From CALGFI01 sp963786805 (GTDB lineage: Bacteria; Actinomycetota; UBA4738; HRBIN12), in assembly GCA_963786805.1 (NCBI GenBank), contig CAWBAK010000004.1, forward strand, positions 558,001-622,000: 64,000 bases of DNA. The letters run 5' to 3'. The notes below the pieces were generated by a model. That model was not told the DNA's origin, did not search any database, and saw only the letters and a program-made list of their open reading frames with translations. The stretch's first letter is position 1. Each line of letters opens with the position of its first letter. Position numbers and translations under genes: made by a program. Below, one piece after another: positions 34,426 through 41,772 of the stretch.

Positions 34426-35069
34426 CAGGCGGACCTCCGGGAGCCGATCGCCTCGTAGAGCGCCTCGATCGGCTCCGGCGGCACGACCAGATCGACAGAG
34501 TCGGCGAACAACAGGAGGCTGAGCATCCGGCGCGCGCCTCGCTGTCGCGCCCGCGAGACCAGGTAGTCCCAGTCGAGCTCGGTCTGGCCGATGATCGCGA
34601 TGGCGTCGTACCAGTAGCGGGGCGTGTCCTCACTCGCCGCCACCGCCTTCATCACGACCAGGTCCTCCGGCGGCGCGACCGGGACCTCGCGCCCGCGGAA
34701 CGTCACGATGCGAGCGCGATCGAGCATCTCCTGATCCAACAGGATGTCGCGCGAGGACCGGAAGATCACGTCCACCAGCACGTCGTCCTTCCAGGCCTTG
34801 TAGAGCCAGTGCTCGTACTCCTTCTTCGTGCGGAAGCCCCGGTCCGCGAGTGCCGAAAGGGCGTGCTCGGCGCTCTCGGGTCGCAGGAACACGTCGATGT
34901 CGCGCGTGCCGCGGTCGCGGCCGAACACGCACGACCCCACGCCACCGATCAGCAGGAACTGGATCTCGGCCGCGCGTAGCGCCGCCATCGTCTCGTCGAG
35001 CACGACGGGCAGGCGGTCGTCCCCGTGGTCTACAGGCGCGTTCTTCGACGCGGTCTCGGGTGCCAGCAT
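34425..35069 (-). CDS. Nucleotidyltransferase (MNT/AbiEii-like fold)
   Basis: 214 residues. The polymerase-beta-like signature is FLLIGGVGSCVFGRDRGTRDIDVFL (residues about 38-62) with the DID metal pair, followed by a third Asp in VLVDVIFR. Such proteins transfer NMP groups, for example to antibiotics, toxins or RNA. No partner HEPN or toxin-antitoxin mate is adjacent; instead it is grouped with BON and phosphoesterase genes. GGGGGAG precedes the ATG at 35069 and an exact SigF-type promoter lies just upstream. Confidence 0.8.
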   Translation of the reverse strand: MLAPETASKNAPVDHGDDRLPVVLDETMAALRAAEIQFLLIGGVGSCVFGRDRGTRDIDVFLRPESAEHALSALADRGFRTKKEYEHWLYKAWKDDVLVDVIFRSSRDILLDQEMLDRARIVTFRGREVPVAPPEDLVVMKAVAASEDTPRYWYDAIAIIGQTELDWDYLVSRARQRGARRMLSLLLFADSVDLVVPPEPIEALYEAIGSRRSA

Positions 35070-35099
35070 CGGACTCCCCCCGAAGTCAGGGATTCACGT

Positions 35100-35125
35100 G
35101 TACCCGCACGCCCAGGCAGGCAAAC
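35100..35125 (-). promoter_or_regulatory. SigF/SigB-type promoter match before the nucleotidyltransferase operon
   Basis: Minus strand GTTT (35125-35122), 16 bases, GGGTAC (35105-35100). Full match to both halves of the SigB/SigF consensus, 30 bases before the ATG at 35069 and within the 59-base gap after the topoisomerase gene. Confidence 0.65.
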
Positions 35126-35128
35126 GAC

Positions 35129-36168
35129 TCAGGCAGCGCGCGTGGCGGGCGCGGGGTCCTCCTGCAGCAGGTCCAGGACGGCCGCCTCCACGACCCTCGC
35201 GGAAGATGGCATCGGTGGGCTCATCGGCCGGGAGCCGATCCAGCGTGGCGGCGATCGTGACCCCTTCCTCGAAGCGGTCCACGACCCGCGGGTCGACGTA
35301 GGAAGCGCGCGCCACGGCCGGGGTGTTGCCCAGGTACCCGGCGACCTCGCGGATGGACGCGGAGACGATCCGCTTGCGCGAGGTGGCACCGTTCGCGTCC
35401 TTGTCACCGGTCGCGAGGAACACCGCGGCGAGCACGGTGCCGTGCCAGGTCCGGAAGTCCTTCGTCGTGAACTCGCCGCCGGCCGCATCGCGGACGTACT
35501 CGTTGATGTCGCTCGAGCGCACGTCGCGCCAGCGCGCGACCTTGCCGGTAGGCGAGGAGCTCGCGGCCGCCGCTCCGCCGCAGCTTCATCGTGCGGACCA
35601 GCGGAGCCACCGAGGGATCGTGCACGGTCTGGATGCGCCGCACACCGCTCTTGGCCCTGAAGTCGAAGACGATCCGATCCTTCTGCACCTTCACGTGCTC
35701 CTTGCGGAGCGTGGCGAGCCCGAACGATCCGTTCTGCTTCGCGTACGACTCGGAGCCCACGCGGAAGAACCCTTGATCGAGGAGACGGACCGCGCAGGCG
35801 AGAGCCTTGTCCTTGGGCATGCCGCGCAGCGAGAGGTCGAGCGCGACCCGCTCGCGCAGCCGTGGCAGCGCCTGCGCGAACGCGAGCATCCGGTCGAACT
35901 TCTCCGCGTCGCGGCGAACACGCCAATCCGCGTGGTACAGGTACTGCCGCCGCCCCGCGGCGTCGGTCCCGGCGGCCTGGATGTGACCGACGGGGTCCGC
36001 GCAGATCCAGACCTCCTCCCACGCGGGCGGGATGACCAGAGCGCGGATGCGCTCGAGCGTTTCCTCATCGCGCACCCGGTTGCCGGCGGCGTCCTCGTAC
36101 GAGAACCCCTTGCCGCGCCGACGCCGGGTGATCCCCGGCGTTTCGACCGAGCTCCTTTGCAAGCGCAT
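35129..36168 (-). pseudogene. DNA topoisomerase IB, two frame breaks
   Basis: Bacterial poxvirus-type topoisomerase IB, which relaxes supercoils through a 3'-phosphotyrosyl link. The N-terminal part is intact (ITRRRRGKGFSYED, IPPAWEEVWICADP, GHIQAAGTDAAGRRQYLYH). The frame breaks near 35545-35550 after RELLAYR, then resumes with RWRDVRSSDINEYVRD, FRTWHGTVLAAVF and the catalytic region NTPAVARASYVDPRVVDRF (active Tyr in ASYVDP). A second break near 35196-35200 (extra base in a GGG run) restores the end VVEAAVLDLLQEDPAPATRAA. Everything downstream stays conserved, so sequence error is likely. Confidence 0.88.
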
Positions 36169-36190
36169 CGATCACTCCTCGGGCGCGAGC

Positions 36191-36216
36191 GTTCCCGGCA
36201 GCGCCTTCGCACAAAC
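36191..36216 (-). promoter_or_regulatory. SigF/SigB-type promoter match before topoisomerase IB
   Basis: Minus strand GTTT (36216-36213), 16 bases, GGGAAC (36196-36191). GGGWA-type -10 elements are accepted in this sigma class. The leader would be only about 15 bases but still holds GAGGAG before the ATG. Confidence 0.5.
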
Positions 36217-36233
36217 GCGGGCGACGCCCATGC

Positions 36234-36257
36234 GTAAGCCCACACACGGGTGGGTAC
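36234..36257 (+). promoter_or_regulatory. Weak SigF/SigB-type promoter match before haemerythrin
   Basis: GTAA (36234-36237), 14 bases, GGGTAC (36252-36257), 64 bases before the haemerythrin ATG. The -35 half has two mismatches; same form as the match at 31154. Confidence 0.35.
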
Positions 36258-36320
36258 GTCTGCCGTGCGGCCCCGATGGGCCGTGCACGCAGACGGCAAG
36301 CCAGGCGAGAAGGAGGACCG

Positions 36321-36764
36321 ATGGACGCGATCGCGCTACTGAAGGATGACCACGCGAAGGTGAAGAAGATGCTCACCGCGCTCGAAGAAACGACCGAGCG
36401 TGCCACGAAGACGCGACAGGAGGGGCTCGCCGAGCTGAAGCGCGAGCTGCAGGTCCACGAGGCGATCGAGGAGGAGATCTTCTACCCGGCGTTGAAGCAA
36501 CACGCCGAGGCGAAGGAGATCGTGCTCGAGGCCTACGAGGAGCACAACGTGGTCGACACGATCATGGGCGAGATCGAGCGAACGCCCGTCGAGGACGAGC
36601 GATGGGCGGCGAAGTTCACGGTCATGAAGGAGAACCTCGAGCATCACATCGAGGAGGAAGAGGGCGAGATGTTCGAGCACGCCCGCGACGTCTTCGATCG
36701 GGAAACGCTCGAGGAGCTCGGCCGGCAGATGAAGGAGCGCAAGGACGCCGAGCTCGCTGCGTGA
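36321..36764 (+). CDS. Haemerythrin-domain protein
   Basis: 147 residues, four-helix bundle with di-iron ligands: LKDDHAKVKKML (His11), VHEAIEEEIFYPAL (His52, Glu56), EEHNVVDTIM (His near 76) and LEHHIEEEEGEMF. Such proteins bind O2 or NO and are often in stress regulons. Start at 36321 behind GAGAAGGAGG. It is followed by two coupled small genes, a grouping that seems deliberate. Confidence 0.93.
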   Translation: MDAIALLKDDHAKVKKMLTALEETTERATKTRQEGLAELKRELQVHEAIEEEIFYPALKQHAEAKEIVLEAYEEHNVVDTIMGEIERTPVEDERWAAKFTVMKENLEHHIEEEEGEMFEHARDVFDRETLEELGRQMKERKDAELAA

Positions 36765-36795
36765 GCCGTCGTGAGCCCGTCGGAAGGAGGCGGAG

Positions 36796-36921
36796 ATGTT
36801 CATCGGTGAGATCCAGGAGGTCGGGATCATCGAGCCGCTCGTCGTCCCCGAGCCGGTTCCTGTCGAACCACAGACCGAGCAGCCGATCCCGCGTCGGATC
36901 GAGGAGCCGGTCCCGTCCTGA
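36796..36921 (+). CDS. 41-residue Pro/Glu/Val-rich protein
   Basis: Begins MFIGEIQEVGIIEPL and continues as a Pro-Glu-Val rich run ending RRIEEPVPS. I recall similar MxIGEI...EP peptides next to stress genes in actinobacteria, but no function. GGAAGGAGG sits six bases before the ATG and its TGA overlaps the next ATG (TGATG at 36919-36923), which strongly supports translation. Confidence 0.65.
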   Translation: MFIGEIQEVGIIEPLVVPEPVPVEPQTEQPIPRRIEEPVPS

Positions 36922-37403
36922 TGAGCAACCTCATCGAGGACGTCATCGGGAGGGCTCCCGATGGCTTCGTTCCGCTGGTCGGCTACCGCGAGTGGGCCCT
37001 GTGGCGCGAGGGCGAGGGCCCTCCGCGCCTCCGCTCGCTCTTCCACCCCACCGTCTGGCCGCACGATCGCCCGCTCGGCGCCCTGTGCCTCCGGCCACTC
37101 ATCTGGCACGGTCGCACGGGACCGGGGCACCACGGCGTCCCCGACGCGCTGTGCGAATGCGGGATCTACGCCTTCCGAGAGCCCGAGTTCGACACGCTCC
37201 GAGGAGCCAAGGGACCCAAGGCCAGAGGCATCGTCCGGGGGTGGGGACGCTACGTCCTGGGGACCTCGGGCTGGCGATGTGAGTTCGCCCGGGTTGCCGC
37301 GGTGCTCGAGGACGAGGACGACCCCCGGTTGAGCCGCGGCATCGCCGAGCGCTACCGCGTCCCGGTCGTCCCCTTGCTCGACCGCGCGGCGCTCGCTTCC
37401 TGA
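36921..37403 (+). CDS. Conserved hypothetical protein with GYREW and CECGIYAF motifs
   Basis: 160 residues, soluble, Trp-rich. Features: VPLVGYREWALWREGE near the start, RSLFHPTVWPHDRPLGALCL, GHHGVPDALCECGIYAFREPE with a Cys-x-Cys, and GRYVLGTSGWRCEFARV. The Cys residues and His could hold a metal. The pattern resembles a small uncharacterised actinobacterial family, which I cannot name. Coupled to the 41-residue gene. Confidence 0.7.
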   Translation: MSNLIEDVIGRAPDGFVPLVGYREWALWREGEGPPRLRSLFHPTVWPHDRPLGALCLRPLIWHGRTGPGHHGVPDALCECGIYAFREPEFDTLRGAKGPKARGIVRGWGRYVLGTSGWRCEFARVAAVLEDEDDPRLSRGIAERYRVPVVPLLDRAALAS

Positions 37404-37423
37404 GGGCTTCCCGAGCGCGCGCT

Positions 37424-37678
37424 TCAGTTCGCGTCGAGCGTGGGGCCGTGCCCTTCGTGCTCGTGGTCGACGTCCTCGATTCCTGCGAGGAACGCGGCGA
37501 ACGCATCGATCGTCGACCGCGCCTCCGGCCGGCGCTTGACGAAGTCCTCGAAGTGATCCGCGACGTCGTCGAACGTGACCTGCTCGTGTCCGCGCTGGTC
37601 GCGCAGGCGTTCCACCCCGTCCATGCTCACGTCCGCCACCGTTCGCGGTCGATCACCGGATGGCTTCTCCGTCCGCAC
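37424..37678 (-). CDS. DUF6104-like small protein
   Basis: 84 residues. The segment MDGVERLRDQRGHEQVTFDDVADHFEDFVKRRPE corresponds to the DUF6104 pattern (RGIEELExRRGDEEVT...FV). The N-terminal 18 residues are atypical; an internal ATG at 37624 would give a 66-residue product closer to the family and remove the 26-base overlap with the sigma factor gene. Function unknown; lies directly downstream of the sigma factor. Confidence 0.65.
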   Translation of the reverse strand: MRTEKPSGDRPRTVADVSMDGVERLRDQRGHEQVTFDDVADHFEDFVKRRPEARSTIDAFAAFLAGIEDVDHEHEGHGPTLDAN

Positions 37679-38465
37679 CGTCGATCTCCTCGAGCAGCTC
37701 GGGATCGGCGACCGGCGCGCCGGGGTTCACCGCTTCACGCAGCTCGCGGAGTGTCTGCGACAAGATGCGACTGACGTGCATCTGCGAGACACCGACCTCG
37801 CGAGCGATCTCCGATTGCGTGAGGCCTCGGAAGAACCGGAGGTACAGCACGGTGCGTTCGCGCTGCGGCAGGTCGCGAACCGCCGGCGCGACGCTCGACC
37901 ATTCCTCCAGCAGTTCCAGCGAGGGATCATCGCCTCCCAGGACCTCGATGGGCGCCGCGCCGTCCTCGCCGGCCGGGGCGTCGAGGGAGCTGGTCGCGTA
38001 GGCCTGGCTCGCCTCCATCGCCTCGAGGATCTCTTCGGCGTTCGCGTCGCACCGGGCCGCGATCTCGTCGATCGTCGGTGACCGGCCGAGCTGCTGGGAG
38101 AGCTCGGGCAAGACCGCATTGATCCGCAACCCGATCTCCTGCAAGCGGCGAGGAACCCGAACCGCCCACCCCTTGTCGCGAAAATGCCGCTTCAACTCGC
38201 CCACGATGGTGATGGCCGCGTACGTCGAGAACTGGACGTCGCGGCTCAGATCGAACCGGTCGATGGCGTTCAGCAGCCCGAGGCTGGCGACCTGGAAGAG
38301 ATCGTCCTGTGACTCCCCGCGACCCGAGAAACGCCGCGCGAGGTACTCGGCGAGCGGCAGGAAGCGGCGCGTGAGCTCCTCGCGAGCTGCGGTGTCCTGG
38401 GGGAGCATGCCGAACAGCTCGCGCTCGTCGAGCGCTTGGAGGTCGACGCGCGCGCGGGCGGTCAC
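37653..38465 (-). CDS. SigF/SigB-family RNA polymerase sigma factor
   Basis: 270 residues, sigma-70 group 3. Region 2 with GESQDDLFQVASLGLLNAIDRFD and QFSTYAAITIVGELKRHFRDKGW, region 3 with VPRRLQEIGLRINAVLPELSQQLGRSPT, region 4 with LPQRERTVLYLRFFRGLTQSEIAREVGVSQMHVSRIL. This is the B/F stress and sporulation class. The GTG at 38465 overlaps the anti-sigma stop (GTGA), so the two are coupled and presumably partner. Controls, by inference, the promoters listed around it. Confidence 0.94.
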   Translation of the reverse strand: MTARARVDLQALDERELFGMLPQDTAAREELTRRFLPLAEYLARRFSGRGESQDDLFQVASLGLLNAIDRFDLSRDVQFSTYAAITIVGELKRHFRDKGWAVRVPRRLQEIGLRINAVLPELSQQLGRSPTIDEIAARCDANAEEILEAMEASQAYATSSLDAPAGEDGAAPIEVLGGDDPSLELLEEWSSVAPAVRDLPQRERTVLYLRFFRGLTQSEIAREVGVSQMHVSRILSQTLRELREAVNPGAPVADPELLEEIDGADGEAIR

Positions 38466-38875
38466 CGGCCGTTCCTGGAGATGGTCCGCTTCACGATCCG
38501 GATCGCGGGCGCGCCGTTCCACAGTTCGAACCGGACGCTCTCCGCGAGCGCCGAGAGCACGCGCCACGCGAGGGTGTCCTCGAACCCGATCGGAGGCCAG
38601 GTCTGGGTCGGCGTGTCCACCGCCGCAACCACCTCGAGGCGGTCGGGCAGCGACCGAAGGTCGAGACGGAAGGTGGCGGGGTTACCCGGAAGGGCCAGGA
38701 GTCTCGCGCAGGCTTCGTCGACCGCCAGCCGCAGGTCGTCGACGTCATCGAGCGACAACGGGAGTCTGCCGGCGACGGCGGCGGTGACCGAACGAAGCAC
38801 ATGGATGTACTCGCTGCGAGCGGGGATCGAAAGACGAACGGAATCCGTGCCGAGATTGGTGAAGACGCCGACCAC
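38462..38875 (-). CDS. UsfX/RsbW-like anti-sigma factor
   Basis: 137 residues of the GHKL-type anti-sigma fold: DLRLAVDEACARLLALPG, then beta strands TFRLDLRSLPDRLEVVAAVD and FEDTLAWRVLSALAESVRFEL. The N-box Asn of RsbW kinases is absent (EACAR instead of ExxxN) and no DxGxG loop is present, as I recall for Mycobacterium UsfX, the anti-SigF factor; kinase activity is therefore doubtful. GTG start at 38875. Upstream of, and coupled to, the sigma gene. Confidence 0.82.
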   Translation of the reverse strand: MVGVFTNLGTDSVRLSIPARSEYIHVLRSVTAAVAGRLPLSLDDVDDLRLAVDEACARLLALPGNPATFRLDLRSLPDRLEVVAAVDTPTQTWPPIGFEDTLAWRVLSALAESVRFELWNGAPAIRIVKRTISRNGR

Positions 38876-38876
38876 C

Positions 38877-38882
38877 TATACT
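38877..38882 (+). promoter_or_regulatory. Possible housekeeping -10 element for the STAS gene
   Basis: TATACT at 38877-38882, with a poor TTGGTG 15 bases upstream, 70 bases before the STAS start. It overlaps the first codons of the divergent anti-sigma gene. A TA-rich hexamer is conspicuous in this GC-rich setting. Confidence 0.35.
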
Positions 38883-38951
38883 GTCCCCCTCGGTCCGGCG
38901 GGTGCGAACAGCGTTCCCGGCGTGAACGCCATCATGCGGAGGGAGGGGCGG

Positions 38952-39287
38952 ATGGAACTCGCACTCGAGAACGGGGCGCAAGGGGCGTGGACCGTCGTTC
39001 GCGTGAGCGGCGAGCTCGATCTGCACACGTCCCCCCAACTGCGCGAGCACGTCCTCGGCCTCGTCGGAGAGCCTCCGGTTCGCATCGCGCTCGATCTCAC
39101 CGATGTCGGGTTCATGGACTCGAGCAGTCTCGGCACGCTCGTCACGTGTCTCAAGCGCGTCCGCGAGCGCGACGGACAACTCGTCCTGGTCGGCGTGACG
39201 GGATCGCCGATGAAGGTCTTCACCCTGACCGGACTCGACCGCGTCTTCGACATCGTGCCCTCCCGCGACCGGCTTCCTGCCGGCTGA
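38952..39287 (+). CDS. STAS-domain anti-sigma factor antagonist (RsbV-like)
   Basis: 111 residues. VVRVSGELDLHTSPQLREHVL, then the phosphorylation loop LTDVGFMDSSSLGTLVTCLKR with the acceptor Ser in DSSSL, and VFTLTGLDRVFDIVPSR. It would bind the anti-sigma factor when unphosphorylated. The ATG at 38952 is preceded by GGGAGGGG; an upstream in-frame ATG at 38934 is less well placed. Divergent from the anti-sigma/sigma pair. Confidence 0.9.
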   Translation: MELALENGAQGAWTVVRVSGELDLHTSPQLREHVLGLVGEPPVRIALDLTDVGFMDSSSLGTLVTCLKRVRERDGQLVLVGVTGSPMKVFTLTGLDRVFDIVPSRDRLPAG

Positions 39288-39427
39288 GCGTCCTCGCCTT
39301 GCCCCTGACCCAACCGGCGTTCGCCGACACCTCGACCGAAGTCGACGCGGTGATGCGCGCGACTACGTCGCACGCTACCCCCGCATTGGCCGGCTAAACG
39401 CCCCTCCAGTCGATACCGGCAACGAAC

Positions 39428-41572
39428 TCAGTCGTCGTGGCCGTTCGCGTTGCCGTTCCCGTTCCCGTGTTCCTCGTTGCCGTGCCCGTGGTCTTCTTCG
39501 GGATCGGGAGGCGGCGGCGGAGGTGGAGGCGGGGCCAGGAGCGTGTATCCGCCGAGGTCTGGGCTGGGGAAACCGAGGACCGTCATCCGGGACGTGGCGA
39601 CGGTCATGAAATCGTGCCAGATCGCCGCGGGGATGGAGCCCCCCGTGACACCGGAGAGCCCGTGCACGCCCTCCATGGGGATGTTCCCCTCCGGGTAGCC
39701 GACCCACACGCAGGTGGCGAGCTGCGGAACGAAGCCGCAGAACCACGCATTCGTGTACTCCTGCGAGGTTCCGGTCTTGCCGGCCACCGGCCGGCCGGGC
39801 AGCATCGCGGCCGTTCCCGTGCCGTGGTCGACGACGCCTTGGAGGGCCCAGGTGAGGGTCGCGGCGTCATTGCGGGACAGCACACGGGTTCCGTCCACGT
39901 CGATCGGACGATCGAGGACCTCGTCGCTGCCACGGACGAGGCGAACCGGCGTGGGATCTCGCCGGACGCCGTTCGCGGCCATCGTCGCGAACGCGGAGGT
40001 CATGTCGAGCGGCGTCACCTCCTCGACGCCGAGTGCGATCGAGCACACCGGGGAGAGCGGGGCATCGATCCCGAGACGGGCGGCGGTGCGTACCACGTTC
40101 TCGGGATCGACCTTGAGCGCCAGCTGCGCGAAGATCGTGTTCACCGAGCTCGCGATACCGTCGGCGATCGTCATCGTTCCGTAGGAAGCGTCGGCGTAGT
40201 TCCCCACCTGCCAGGGCTCGCCCTTGGTCTCGCATCTCGGGTCGTCGATCGTCATCGAGGAAGGTCCCGACATCACGGACAGCGGCGAGATGCCTTCGCG
40301 CAGGGCCGCGGCCAGCACGAACGGCTTGAACGCACTCCCCGTCTGCCGGGCGGCTTGAGTCGCCAGGTTGAACTTCGTAGTCTCGAAGTCGACACCCCCG
40401 ACCATGGCGCGGATCTCGCCGGTGCGCGGATCGATCGCCACGAGCGCCGCGGAGGGGTCGCCGGGGAACGAGAGATTCTCCGCCACCGCGCGCTCGGCCG
40501 CCCGCTGCCATCCGAGGTCGAGCGTGGTCTCGACGCGAAGGCCACCGCGGAGCGTCCCGTGTTTCCCGTACCGGTCGAACAGGAACCGTCGCACGACCTC
40601 GGTGAAGTACGGCGCCTCTGATGACCGGTTCGAGGAAAGGTCCAGCCGGAGCGGCCGTTCGGCCAGCCGAGCCGCCCGATGCGCGGAGAGGGAGCCCATG
40701 TCCACCATCTCGCTCAGGACGTAGTCCCGGCGATGCTCAGCCCGCCGGGGATGACGGACCGGGTCGAAGCGCGCCGGGCCCGCGATCAGGCCCGCGAGCG
40801 TCGCGGACTGCAGGAGCCTGAGGTCTCGCGCGGGAACGTCGAAGTACGTCTGAGCCGCGGCCTGCACGCCGTAGGCGCCGTGTCCGAAGTAGATCGTGTT
40901 GAGATAGCGCTCGAGGATCTGGTCCTTCGAGAAGCGGCGTTCGAGCTCGATCGCCAGCGCGGCCTCCTCGAACTTCCGGGCGAGCGTGCGGTCTCCACCC
41001 GTGAAGACGTTCTTCACGTACTGCTGCGTGATGGTGGACCCGCCCTCGACGAAGGACCCCTCCTTCAGGTCGGTAATCGCCGCACGAAGGATCGCCTGTG
41101 CGTCGATGCCGCCGTGCGCGTAGAACCCCTTGTCCTCCGCGGCGAGGACGGCGGCGCGAAGGTGGAGCGGCATCGCGTCCAGGGGGATGACCGTTCGGTC
41201 CACGGGTCCGTGCAGACCCGCGATGCGCTCGCCCCCGCGGTCGAAGAGGAACGTGGTTTCTGCAAGCCGGGCGGGCGAGGGGACGTCGACCGTCGTGGAC
41301 AGGAAACCCAGGTAGGTCACGGCGGCCAGGACGATGCAGGCCGCGGTGCCCGCGACGAGCACGGTTGCCAGGATCGTCAGCTGGAACAGGCGGATCGGCG
41401 CCGGCAGAAGGGGTCGGGTACTCGGCACCCTGACCGGGAGCGCCGTGCGGGTGCCGACCCGGACTGCGTGATGCTCCTTCGGATGACCGGGCCTAACCGG
41501 GCGCGCCGACCGATTGCCGGTCGTGCCCGGACGCGGGCGCAACGGGTCGTGCGGTCTGGTCCGGATCGCCAT
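39428..41572 (-). CDS. Class A penicillin-binding protein (PBP1-like)
   Basis: 714 residues. One membrane helix at about 60-85, glycosyltransferase domain with AAEDKGFYAHGGID and EGGSTITQQYVKN, and transpeptidase domain with TGSAFKPF (SxxK), SSVNT (SxN) and VAGKTGTSQEY (KTGT). A C-terminal tail has nine prolines followed by an Asn/Gly/His/Glu-rich run. It polymerises and cross-links peptidoglycan. ATG at 41572 has AGGGGAAG upstream; a SigF-type promoter match lies 63 bases further, linking wall synthesis to stress control. Confidence 0.95.
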   Translation of the reverse strand: MAIRTRPHDPLRPRPGTTGNRSARPVRPGHPKEHHAVRVGTRTALPVRVPSTRPLLPAPIRLFQLTILATVLVAGTAACIVLAAVTYLGFLSTTVDVPSPARLAETTFLFDRGGERIAGLHGPVDRTVIPLDAMPLHLRAAVLAAEDKGFYAHGGIDAQAILRAAITDLKEGSFVEGGSTITQQYVKNVFTGGDRTLARKFEEAALAIELERRFSKDQILERYLNTIYFGHGAYGVQAAAQTYFDVPARDLRLLQSATLAGLIAGPARFDPVRHPRRAEHRRDYVLSEMVDMGSLSAHRAARLAERPLRLDLSSNRSSEAPYFTEVVRRFLFDRYGKHGTLRGGLRVETTLDLGWQRAAERAVAENLSFPGDPSAALVAIDPRTGEIRAMVGGVDFETTKFNLATQAARQTGSAFKPFVLAAALREGISPLSVMSGPSSMTIDDPRCETKGEPWQVGNYADASYGTMTIADGIASSVNTIFAQLALKVDPENVVRTAARLGIDAPLSPVCSIALGVEEVTPLDMTSAFATMAANGVRRDPTPVRLVRGSDEVLDRPIDVDGTRVLSRNDAATLTWALQGVVDHGTGTAAMLPGRPVAGKTGTSQEYTNAWFCGFVPQLATCVWVGYPEGNIPMEGVHGLSGVTGGSIPAAIWHDFMTVATSRMTVLGFPSPDLGGYTLLAPPPPPPPPPDPEEDHGHGNEEHGNGNGNANGHDD

Positions 41573-41634
41573 CGTTTGGGAGCTTCCCCTGCTTCCGCTG
41601 CTGCCCCGGAGCTCTCGTGCCGAACGCCGGTGGA

Positions 41635-41659
41635 CTACCCGAGCACGCACGGGGTAAAC
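41635..41659 (-). promoter_or_regulatory. SigF/SigB-type promoter match before the PBP gene
   Basis: Minus strand GTTT (41659-41656), 15 bases, GGGTAG (41640-41635). Only the last base departs from GGGTAT/C. Located in the 200-base divergent region with the SpoIIE sensor gene. Confidence 0.6.
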
Positions 41660-41772
41660 GGCGGCCATGGGTTCAGATGGCGGAACCCCGAGTGGCCTAC
41701 TTGCGGATCGGCACCCACCCACCCCTATGCTGGACCGACCGGCGGATCACGCCGGATCTCGAAGGGCAGGGG

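Noticed and set aside
34425..35069. Nucleotidyltransferase as part of a toxin-antitoxin or abortive-infection pair
   Set aside because: No HEPN, AbiEi or AbiEii partner is adjacent. The gene is instead coupled to BON and phosphoesterase genes.
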